Shown one piece after another: positions 19,959 to 28,740 of a DNA stretch of 53,942 nucleotides. Numbering within the stretch: position 1 is the first letter of the stretch; the number at the start of each line of letters is the position of its first letter. The stretch covers positions 1 through 53,942 of the forward strand of contig JAHEMN010000009.1 of NCBI GenBank assembly GCA_024643645.1, in the 5' to 3' direction. A program made the position numbers and the translations under genes. This DNA comes from Chitinophagaceae bacterium. GTDB taxonomy: Bacteria > Bacteroidota > Bacteroidia > Chitinophagales > Chitinophagaceae. Under the pieces are notes generated by a model. That model was not told where the DNA came from, did no database searches, and worked only from the letters and a program-made list of their open reading frames with translations.

Positions 19959-19991
19959 AAAAAAAGCCCTTCATCTTGAAGGGCTTTTTTT
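19959..19991 (+). terminator. Intrinsic terminator after susD
   Basis: aaaaaagcccttcatcttgaagggctttttt: AAAGCCCTTCA/TGAAGGGCTTT stem with T-run. Confidence 0.9.
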
Positions 19992-20061
19992 AAATATTCA
20001 CTAATAATTCAAAAAGGAAATTAGCTTTTAAAGGATCACTTAAAATTATTTCTATAAGTAA

Positions 20062-22617
20062 TTAATTAAATTTCCAGCCTAAACCAACCGTTGCTAGCTT
20101 GTCTTCATTGGATATGCCATATCCAATTGATAATAAAATCCTCCGTAATGGTGAAAACCAAATTCCTCCTCCATAACCACTCAATGATTTGCTTTGATTA
20201 TCATTCTTTACCCATACCCTTCCTATATCATAAAAGCCATATACTCCCATAGATCCCGGGAAAAGATAAGTTCTGAAATCAGCAAGTTTTAAACGAAGCT
20301 CCGTTTGGTTATATAATTTACTTCTTCCAGCAAACCTGTTACGGCGGAATCCACGAAGATTTTCTTCATTACCCAGATATTGTGCCTGATAAAATTCAAA
20401 TCCTTTGCCTGCATTTATACCACCTCCAGAACGATTAGCCAATGTTAACCGATTCTCGACAATGTTGATATGAAAAGTAAAATCAGAATTAAATTGAGTA
20501 ACGTTATACGGTGTACTACCGGTACCAGACAAATGACGAACCTTAGTAACCCAGTGAATTCCTTTTTGAGGTACCACTTTATTATCTCTTGCATCTAATT
20601 CAAGTATCACAATACCACCAAAATACATTTGCGTTTTATATAAAGTTGAAGGATCAAGACCATTCATTGCTGTATTTGTAATAAAACGTTTGCTATTCAA
20701 ATTATCTGATGAGTCCAGTTCAAACCGCTGAAAAGTGGGACCAAATGAAACAGTGAATTTTTTATTGAACCTCTCTCTGATCATCAAAGATGCATCCGCA
20801 AGATTATACCTTGCACGGTAATACCTGAATTTTCCATCACTGGTTTTATCATAAATAGAATTAACGCCAAAGCCAAAGAAATTGGTAGTATTATTAGGTG
20901 CTTTAATATCTATATCAGTAACAATATCTGCATTTTTGCCCAATACACTTATAAATTCGTTGGCATATCTGAAATTCCAGGCACTTGTAGATAGTGCATG
21001 ACTGGCATAAAATGTATGTGAGTGCTTGTAAGGATCCTTTCTGAAACCGTGAGCTATTATCCTGTAAGTCAATCCGAGAAATACACCGTCATCTGGATTA
21101 AATCCAAATGCAAGACCTGGTGCAGCTTTGTCGTAATTATAAGAAATTCTTTCAAATTTATTTACATCACTATCATTGGAAATCAAGTTTTTAAACTTTC
21201 CATTCAATTTATTTTCGCCATTGTCTTTATCATATACATATGCACTTCCTTTACCTTTTGCTTTTTTCTCAAAAACATCAGCACCGCCCCCACCAATCAT
21301 TCTGACTTTTATTTTATCATTTGTTCCATTAATAATAAACTTATCATTGCCATCGAACCCAAATAATCTGATCTCTTTGGTTTCTTTTCCATTAAAAAGT
21401 CTATCATACATTTTTTGATCTTTTTGTCCATCTTTTCCAACTTTAAATACCTGTACTAATGCAGATCCGTCTTCATTACGGGTAATCTCAAATTGCTCGT
21501 TTTTATCACTTGCAGTAACTGTAACTATTTCGGCCAGAAATCTATAATATTCCATTACATCATTTGCCAAATAATTACGTCGTTCTTTCAAAATATCTAT
21601 AATTCGTTGATTATGGGGTAAAGTTTTTATTTCCGCCGGTTGCATAGCTAGAGCTTTTTCTATAACCTGATCCGTCATTTTTGGAATAAACTCATCAACG
21701 GCCTTTTTCCAATCTGCTTCTGTTAAGCCATTTAAAAAGAATCGGTCCAGATTTCTTGCTGCAAAATTAAATCTGTTTATATTATGAGCTTTTGCTTTAA
21801 AGCCTTCCAATTGCGGAACAAATGCTTTTCTCCTGGCTATGCCAGGTATTAAACCCTGATTAATATAAAAAGCCTGGTCCCTGTCTTTTGGAATGGGGAA
21901 ATATGTTTTACCGCCATTGCTATTATCATTTGCACCCCATGTCCATTGATCTTCATGCCGATCAAGATCCATCACATACATATCCAATATTCTGGCAGTT
22001 AACAATGCTTTTTGATCAACAGTATTATCATTATCCTTTTCCAACTTGTCAGCAACTTCATCAGTGTCATAACCCTTCGTCACATTATCAGGTAACCTTT
22101 CTTCAAATGTTGCCAGCATATTTCCAAATTCCTGCCGAAACTCACCTAGTGCAGGATCATCTGGTACATAAATAAGTTTTACTTTACCATAAGGCACACC
22201 TGCAGCATCTGCTAATGGTTGCATCGATAAACTTGCATAGGGATAGGATGCTGAAACGCCATCTGAAACAAGATCAGCAGCTGCTTCACTCATCAGATCT
22301 CCTGGTAAGGTTTTGTCGGTTATAAATTTTTGAATTGACCTGATCGAATATTGTCTACCACTTGCATCTTGCACCCGAAGTGATTTTGTTTGTTTACCAC
22401 CACCCTTTCTCAAGGGTCTTAAGCCGTCTAATTTTAGAACAGGTACTGTTATCGGCGTATTCCACTCCGTACGATAATTGGCTCCCATCCAAAATAATCT
22501 TCCCCCACTGGTACTAAAATGTGATCCAGGGGCAGTTGCAAAGTCTTTATTTTGCTGCGCATTGGATGGAAAAACTGAAATAATTACGCATAAAATAATT
22601 AATAAAAGCAGTCTCAT
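20062..22617 (-). CDS. Outer-membrane BamA-like barrel protein with N-terminal atypical-kinase-like domain
   Basis: Signal peptide; LRKGGGKQTKSLRVQDASGRQYSIRSI (G-rich-loop-like), ILDMYVMDLDRHEDQWTWG and YFPIPKDRDQAFY (catalytic/metal-loop-like), RTX-like GGGGADVF, C-terminal barrel (GGIVILELDARDNKVVPQKGIHW...AQYLGNEENLRGFRRNRFAGRSKLYNQTELRLKL...GYGISNEDKLATVGLGWKFN). Confidence 0.8.
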   Translation of the reverse strand: MRLLLLIILCVIISVFPSNAQQNKDFATAPGSHFSTSGGRLFWMGANYRTEWNTPITVPVLKLDGLRPLRKGGGKQTKSLRVQDASGRQYSIRSIQKFITDKTLPGDLMSEAAADLVSDGVSASYPYASLSMQPLADAAGVPYGKVKLIYVPDDPALGEFRQEFGNMLATFEERLPDNVTKGYDTDEVADKLEKDNDNTVDQKALLTARILDMYVMDLDRHEDQWTWGANDNSNGGKTYFPIPKDRDQAFYINQGLIPGIARRKAFVPQLEGFKAKAHNINRFNFAARNLDRFFLNGLTEADWKKAVDEFIPKMTDQVIEKALAMQPAEIKTLPHNQRIIDILKERRNYLANDVMEYYRFLAEIVTVTASDKNEQFEITRNEDGSALVQVFKVGKDGQKDQKMYDRLFNGKETKEIRLFGFDGNDKFIINGTNDKIKVRMIGGGGADVFEKKAKGKGSAYVYDKDNGENKLNGKFKNLISNDSDVNKFERISYNYDKAAPGLAFGFNPDDGVFLGLTYRIIAHGFRKDPYKHSHTFYASHALSTSAWNFRYANEFISVLGKNADIVTDIDIKAPNNTTNFFGFGVNSIYDKTSDGKFRYYRARYNLADASLMIRERFNKKFTVSFGPTFQRFELDSSDNLNSKRFITNTAMNGLDPSTLYKTQMYFGGIVILELDARDNKVVPQKGIHWVTKVRHLSGTGSTPYNVTQFNSDFTFHINIVENRLTLANRSGGGINAGKGFEFYQAQYLGNEENLRGFRRNRFAGRSKLYNQTELRLKLADFRTYLFPGSMGVYGFYDIGRVWVKNDNQSKSLSGYGGGIWFSPLRRILLSIGYGISNEDKLATVGLGWKFN

Positions 22618-22870
22618 GGTTGCAGGTTTAGTTTTTTAATGAAGAACAGTTAATCTATACTGATTTGAAAAGATACGATATTTTAAAAAAAGCCCAAAAT
22701 CAAAGAATAAATAATGAAAATTTACGTTGCGATTATATTAAATCACATTACAGTGTACACTAATTTCCTTTATTCAATTTGAAATTAATCAACTACTTTT
22801 AAATACTCTGAAAAAAGCAACATCTATATTTCTCCTGCTATATTATTCGTTTGGTGTATTATGTCTGCCT

Positions 22871-23212
22871 ATGGGTGATTTTTCCAAAATGGGAAAATTA
22901 GCTGATATGTATGCCCATTGCAAAACGGAGGATCCTGATATTACACCAGTCGATTTTGTATTTGAACATTTATTAAATCTGGAAAGCCTTATACATAGTT
23001 TTGAAAAACAAGACAATAAAGAAAAAGAGTTTCCTCACCATCCGGTTCGTGTTAATACAAATGTTAATCATGTAGTATTAAATATTACCCATTTTAGTTT
23101 TTTTGAAAATAATTCTGTGAACGAGGATAATGAACCTCATTCATCAACTACTAAAAATCCATTTATTCCAACAGGATACTCCACTACCATATTCAGACCT
23201 CCAATTATTTAG
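22871..23212 (+). CDS. Small hypothetical protein, possibly exported
   Basis: 113-aa ORF; frame stays open upstream and encodes a signal-peptide-like stretch from CTG 22808 (KKATSIFLLLYYSFGVLCLP). Confidence 0.5.
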   Translation: MGDFSKMGKLADMYAHCKTEDPDITPVDFVFEHLLNLESLIHSFEKQDNKEKEFPHHPVRVNTNVNHVVLNITHFSFFENNSVNEDNEPHSSTTKNPFIPTGYSTTIFRPPII

Positions 23213-23348
23213 TTGGCTTATATTCTTATAACCATACTGTAACAGTGTTACTGAATATCAACAAAGTATCAATTCAATTATTCAATATACAGGATTTTAG
23301 AATTGTATGGAAATACAATATTATAATTCAATTGTAAAAAAATCAATC

Positions 23349-24155
23349 ATGCAACTTATTAAAAATATAACGACAATAATTCTGGTTATTTCAACAACCA
23401 TTTCCTTAAGTGCTCAATTAATTACTAAAACAAACTATAAAGCGGATAATATAGATTCTATTTCAATAAAGAACAATAAACCACCTTCAATTCAAAAAGA
23501 GAAATTCCCTTTAACGGGAATGATCATCCCCACTGCTATGGTTACATATGGTGTAATAGCATTACATAGCACAAGCCTTCAGAATATAAATGAAGATATT
23601 AAACAAAATGTGTGGACCAGCAAACCTCATAAACAACTCCATATGGATACTTACCTGATGTTTGTACCCGGGGCAACTGCTTTTGCACTTGAGGCTTTTG
23701 GTGTAAAAGGCAAATACAACCTAAGAGATAAAGCTATGATCTACCTGATGTCAAACATATTTGTTAACGGTACAGTTTATCCTTTAAAGAAAGGTTCGCA
23801 TTCTATACGTCCTGATGGTTCTAATTTTAATTCATTTCCATCTGGACATACCGCTGAGGCTTTTGCTTCAGCAGAATTTTTACGAAAAGAATATAAAAAT
23901 GTTTCTATATGGTATGGGGTAGCAGGATATGCTGTTGCTACTGCTACCGGATATCTGAGAATGTATAATAATAAACATTGGTTTAGTGATGTAGTTGCAG
24001 GGGCAGGTATTGGTATTGCGTCTACGAAACTTGCATATTGGATATATCCGAAAATACAGCATTGGATATTTAAAGATAAGCCTGTAAATACAGCAATAAT
24101 GCCTGTATATAACAATGGCTCATTTGGAATTAGTATGATTCATGATTTTAAATAA
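23349..24155 (+). CDS. PAP2 family phosphatase, exported
   Basis: KKGSHSIRPDG...FNSFPSGHTAEAFASAEF...NKHWFSDVVAGAGIG: the three PAP2 motifs; signal peptide MQLIKNITTIILVISTTISLSAQ. Confidence 0.9.
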   Translation: MQLIKNITTIILVISTTISLSAQLITKTNYKADNIDSISIKNNKPPSIQKEKFPLTGMIIPTAMVTYGVIALHSTSLQNINEDIKQNVWTSKPHKQLHMDTYLMFVPGATAFALEAFGVKGKYNLRDKAMIYLMSNIFVNGTVYPLKKGSHSIRPDGSNFNSFPSGHTAEAFASAEFLRKEYKNVSIWYGVAGYAVATATGYLRMYNNKHWFSDVVAGAGIGIASTKLAYWIYPKIQHWIFKDKPVNTAIMPVYNNGSFGISMIHDFK

Positions 24156-24305
24156 GTCAATATTTTATCAATATTATAATCGAATAATTAAAACCTGAGA
24201 ACTTAAACCTTAAAAAGAAAATTTAATTTTCTATAAAGACTGTTATTTAGGGTAAACTTTTTTGTAAATTAGTGGTTTTACAGGTAAGGCAGTGATTAAA
24301 CATCA

Positions 24306-24335
24306 GAAAACATCAGATATATCATATCTGTTTTC
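24306..24335. promoter_or_regulatory. Imperfect inverted repeat upstream of 24398 gene (candidate operator)
   Basis: GAAAA-cat-CAGATAT-atc-ATATCTG-TTTTC, 63 nt before the start codon. Confidence 0.4.
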
Positions 24336-24397
24336 AAACAACTTGTTAATTAAGCTTTCAGAAATTAATCAACCACCTTTAATCTTTTGCTGAAGCA

Positions 24398-27300
24398 ATG
24401 AAAAAATATTTAGTATTGATGTGTTGTTTGATCATGGGCAGTATAATATCAAAAGCTCAGACAGATACAATAGCAAGGAGGATTATTTTAATTGGTGACG
24501 CCGGTCAGTTAACCGACGGTAAGCATCCTGTTGTAGATGCTGTAAGAAACTATATACCCCTTGACAAAAAATCCACTGTTTTATTTCTTGGAGATAATCT
24601 TTATAAACATGGTCTACCATCAACAGAAGCATCAAATTATGAAGATTCAAGGGTAATCCTGGATTCGCAAATTGCAATCGCAAGGGGAAAAGATGCAAAG
24701 GTTTATATGATCCCCGGTAACCATGATTGGCACAATGGAAACCGTGATGGATATGAAGCGATTGTCCGTCAGCAATTTTATGTTGATTTTATAAAGATGG
24801 ACAGTGTTGATGCTGAATTCTTACCAAAGGAGGGTTGTCCGGGACCTGAAGTAGTAAATATTGGCGATAATATACTTTTATTGATTTATGATAGTCAATG
24901 GTGGCTTCATCCACATGAGAAACCAGAAATTGAATCAGACTGTGACTGTAAAACCGAAGATGAACTGGTTTCAAAGATCAGAGATATTGCTACTCAAAAT
25001 ACTGACAAATTCATTATAGTAGCCAGCCATCATCCTTTTAAAAGCAATGGCGTACACGGTGGATTTTTTACTTTCAAACAACACCTGTTTCCTTTTACTG
25101 ATATAAGAAAAAGCCTATACTTACCGTTACCAGTATTAGGCTCAGTGTATGTAATTGCCAGAAGTGTTTTCGGAGCATCACAAGACCTGAAGCATCCTAC
25201 ATATGCAAATATGATCAAGCGGATAACCGGTGCTATTGAAACCTCACTAGCCCCAAACGTTGTTTTTGTATCAGGTCACGAACATAATTTACAGCATATA
25301 AAAGATGAAAATTTTGATTATATAGTAAGTGGTGGTGGTTGTAAGCAAAGCAGAATTTCTAAAAGGAAGAATGGACTCTTTAATTCACCGGAATTTGGTT
25401 TTGCTGTGCTGGAAGTTTCAACAAATAAGAATGTTAATCTTTCTTTTTATACTGTAACTGATTCCGTAAGAAAAGAATATTCATCATTTCTATTGAATTA
25501 TACAAAACCTGTTGTCTTACCAATTGACACTACTCTTACCCCTATTGTATTAGGGAACAAGGAATTAAAATTTGAAGACAGTGTAAGCAAACCAGCAAGT
25601 ACAACCCTGCCTGTTATACATGGTTTAAAAAAATATTTTACAGGACAAAATTACCGGCCTGAATGGTCAACACCTGTAAAAATGAAAGTACTGAATCTAA
25701 AAACAGAAAAAGGAGGATTAAAAATTACAAGCCTTGGTGGTGGTCAACAAACAAGATCATTACGACTGGAAGATGCCTCTGGAAAAGAATGGGTGTTAAG
25801 AGGAGTGAATAAGAATATTGGCAAAGCATTGCCCGAAAGCTTTCGTGGTACTGCTGCCGAAGATTTTAGCCCTGAACTAAATTCAGGGGCCCATCCGTAT
25901 GGAGGACTTATTGTACCTGCCCTTGCAAAACCGCTGGATATTTTAACTGCTTCTCCAGAACTTTTCTTTGTACCAGATGATCCTGCACTGGGTTTATATA
26001 GATTATTATTTGCTAATACAGTGTGTATGCTGGAAGAACGGAATGTTTCTGGGGATAAAGAAAAATCCATGTCAACTTCAAAAGCATTATTTGAAAAGAT
26101 ATTAGAAGATAATGATCACCTTGCAGATCAGCCTAAAGTTTTAACTGCGAGATTACTGGATATTTTGATCGGGGATTTTGATCGCCATTTTGATCAGTGG
26201 AGATGGGGAACTACTGATCCGGGTAAAGGAAAAATATACTACCCGATTCCAAGGGACAGAGACCAGGCTTTTTTCAATTCAGAAGGCAAAATATTTAAAT
26301 GGGTTACCAGCAGAACAATGCCTTTTTTAAGAGGTTTTAAAGAAAATTTTCATCAGATAAATTGGTTAGGGTTTACTGCAAAAGATTTTGACAGAATATT
26401 TTTGACAGAACTCACTGAAGAAAACTGGAAAAATTCAATAACAGATTTTCAAAATAAAATGACCGACTCGGTTATACGAAATGCTGTTATGAAATTACCC
26501 TCTGAAACTTTTGTTATAAATGGAGAAACAATTATTAAGAAACTTATTTCCAGGCGTAATGAAATGAGTAAAGAGGCTTTAAGATATTATAAATTTCTTT
26601 CAAAGAAGGTGAATGTCGTTGGCAGTAATCAGAAAGAATATTTTAAAGTAAGTAATTATGGAGAAGGATTACAGGTTAAAGTTTATGAAAAATCAAAAGG
26701 TTATGACACCAGCTTTGTGATGTACAATAGAATCTTTGATCCAGCAGTAACAAAAGAAATAAGACTCTTTGGTCTCAACGGTGAAGATGTTTTTGATATA
26801 GAAGAAAATGCAAAATCAAGAATAAAGATCAGGATCATTGGAGGAAAAGATAATGATACCTTTAATATCAGAGGACAAGTAAAAAACATCATTTATGATA
26901 AACTTTCAGATCTGAATTTTATTCAGAATAAAAGTCATACAAAAAATCGCTTCTCTTTAGATCCACCTTCCAGTGCCAGAAGCATAATGGGCTACCAGTA
27001 TAATACCATAAAATTTCCGCAAGTATTGTTCAGTTATAATTCTGATGATGGATATATGATAGGTGCGGGATTTGCCAAAAGAACTTATGGATTTAAAAAC
27101 TTACCATATGCTACTGATCAGCAATTTTCAGCACTATATGCATTGAACCGGAAAGCATTTCAATTGAAATATAAAGGAGAATTTAACCATATTACCAGAA
27201 AGTTAGACCTGGTTGTAAAAGGTAATTTTCTTGATCCTGCCTTAAGAAATTTTACAGGTTTTGGTAATAAGACACCAGTGTATGATGGTAATAATTTTGA

Positions 27301-28072
27301 TTTTTATCGCAGCCGTTACCGCTCACTAGAGGTTGAAGCATTATTTCGCAAACGGGTATTTGACAGGCTGCATTTAATGGCTGGCCCTTATTACTATCGC
27401 TATTGGAATAAGTATGATGATAATTCAAAAAACATCCTGAGTGATCCAAGGAAAGTCGGGCTTGATTCTGCTGATGTATTCAGTAACAAATCTTATTTAG
27501 GCGGAAAATTTGTGATGCAATTTGATAACAGAAATAATACACTTTTCCCTACCCGTGGTATTTTCTGGAATAATGAGTTCACTGTGACTTCAGGAAGTGG
27601 ATTTGGAAGTAGTAATTTGGTGAAGTACACTTCTGATATGACCATTAATGTGAGTTTTAAAGCTCCTGCAAAAATAGTCTTTGCATTAGGCTTAGGCGGT
27701 GGACATATTTTCTCCAAAAACTTCGAATATTTTCAGGCACTATCATTAGGAGTTGATAATCCGAACATTCACGGCTTCAGAAAGAACAGGTATTCAGGGT
27801 CATCATTACTCTATGCAAGTGCAGAAATAAAACTTAAACTATTCGATATTAATTCCTACATCTTACCGGGGCCATTCGGAATTACCGGATTTTATGATGT
27901 AGGCCGTGTTTGGATGAATAATGAAAGTTCCAGATTATGGCATGGAGCAATTGGAGGTGGAATTTATTTTATTCCATTTAATAATTTCATTATTTCAGCC
28001 ACTGCTGGATTTTCAGATAAAGAAAGACTATTGAATTTTAACCTTGGCACAAAAGTCAACCTCACTTTTTGA
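24398..28072 (+). CDS. Metallophosphatase - atypical kinase-like - outer-membrane barrel fusion protein
   Basis: Calcineurin-like motifs GDAG / GDNLY / GNHDWH / SHHPF / GHEHN in N-terminus; SLGGGQQTRSLRLEDASGKEWVLRGVNK, LLDILIGDFDRHFDQWRWG, YYPIPRDRDQAFF in the middle; C-terminal barrel similar to the 20062-22617 product. Confidence 0.85.
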   Translation: MKKYLVLMCCLIMGSIISKAQTDTIARRIILIGDAGQLTDGKHPVVDAVRNYIPLDKKSTVLFLGDNLYKHGLPSTEASNYEDSRVILDSQIAIARGKDAKVYMIPGNHDWHNGNRDGYEAIVRQQFYVDFIKMDSVDAEFLPKEGCPGPEVVNIGDNILLLIYDSQWWLHPHEKPEIESDCDCKTEDELVSKIRDIATQNTDKFIIVASHHPFKSNGVHGGFFTFKQHLFPFTDIRKSLYLPLPVLGSVYVIARSVFGASQDLKHPTYANMIKRITGAIETSLAPNVVFVSGHEHNLQHIKDENFDYIVSGGGCKQSRISKRKNGLFNSPEFGFAVLEVSTNKNVNLSFYTVTDSVRKEYSSFLLNYTKPVVLPIDTTLTPIVLGNKELKFEDSVSKPASTTLPVIHGLKKYFTGQNYRPEWSTPVKMKVLNLKTEKGGLKITSLGGGQQTRSLRLEDASGKEWVLRGVNKNIGKALPESFRGTAAEDFSPELNSGAHPYGGLIVPALAKPLDILTASPELFFVPDDPALGLYRLLFANTVCMLEERNVSGDKEKSMSTSKALFEKILEDNDHLADQPKVLTARLLDILIGDFDRHFDQWRWGTTDPGKGKIYYPIPRDRDQAFFNSEGKIFKWVTSRTMPFLRGFKENFHQINWLGFTAKDFDRIFLTELTEENWKNSITDFQNKMTDSVIRNAVMKLPSETFVINGETIIKKLISRRNEMSKEALRYYKFLSKKVNVVGSNQKEYFKVSNYGEGLQVKVYEKSKGYDTSFVMYNRIFDPAVTKEIRLFGLNGEDVFDIEENAKSRIKIRIIGGKDNDTFNIRGQVKNIIYDKLSDLNFIQNKSHTKNRFSLDPPSSARSIMGYQYNTIKFPQVLFSYNSDDGYMIGAGFAKRTYGFKNLPYATDQQFSALYALNRKAFQLKYKGEFNHITRKLDLVVKGNFLDPALRNFTGFGNKTPVYDGNNFDFYRSRYRSLEVEALFRKRVFDRLHLMAGPYYYRYWNKYDDNSKNILSDPRKVGLDSADVFSNKSYLGGKFVMQFDNRNNTLFPTRGIFWNNEFTVTSGSGFGSSNLVKYTSDMTINVSFKAPAKIVFALGLGGGHIFSKNFEYFQALSLGVDNPNIHGFRKNRYSGSSLLYASAEIKLKLFDINSYILPGPFGITGFYDVGRVWMNNESSRLWHGAIGGGIYFIPFNNFIISATAGFSDKERLLNFNLGTKVNLTF

Positions 28073-28083
28073 TTTAGTTCCGA

Positions 28084-28740
28084 ATGGAAAAAATAAAATC
28101 AAAGAATCAGCGATCATTAAAAAAAATAATTTTATCCGGCGCAGCAATTATTCTCCTGCTGATTGTATGGCTGATCTTTATTGCTAATAATAACTTATTG
28201 GATCAAAATATCCTTCAATATTTTAGTGATCAAACTACTACTCAGGGTACTGCAATATTAAAAGCCGTTACATTTTTGGGAAATCATAAGTTCTTTATTC
28301 CAGCTAACCTGATTTTAGTTTTCCTTTTATTTTCACAAAAAAAAATGCAAGATGCTTTTCGTGTTGCATTCATAGCATCCAGCAGCTTTATTCTATTAAC
28401 TTTATTAAAAAATTTATTTCAAAGACAGAGGCCTCCTTCTCCGCTTGTAGATGGAATTACAAATTTTAGTTTTCCAAGCGGGCATGCATTTATGAGCATA
28501 ACATTTTACGGCCTTATTATTTATTTTTTAGTACGTAATAATAATAAAAACCTCAAAAAAGAGATTTTAGTAATTCTATTAATTGTGCTGATAATCATTA
28601 TAGGATTAAGCCGTATCTATCTTAGGGTACACTACCCTTCTGATGTTATTGCCGGCTGGATAATAGGTACTTTTTGGCTGTTGATTTGTCTGGAGATCAT
28701 TAATTCACTTATCAGAAAAAAAACTACTTCTTATAATTGA
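28084..28740 (+). CDS. PAP2 superfamily membrane phosphatase
   Basis: LKNLFQRQRPPSP...FSFPSGHAFMS...GLSRIYLRVHYPSDVIAGWIIG; multiple TM helices; starts 11 nt after the preceding stop. Confidence 0.92.
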   Translation: MEKIKSKNQRSLKKIILSGAAIILLLIVWLIFIANNNLLDQNILQYFSDQTTTQGTAILKAVTFLGNHKFFIPANLILVFLLFSQKKMQDAFRVAFIASSSFILLTLLKNLFQRQRPPSPLVDGITNFSFPSGHAFMSITFYGLIIYFLVRNNNKNLKKEILVILLIVLIIIIGLSRIYLRVHYPSDVIAGWIIGTFWLLICLEIINSLIRKKTTSYN

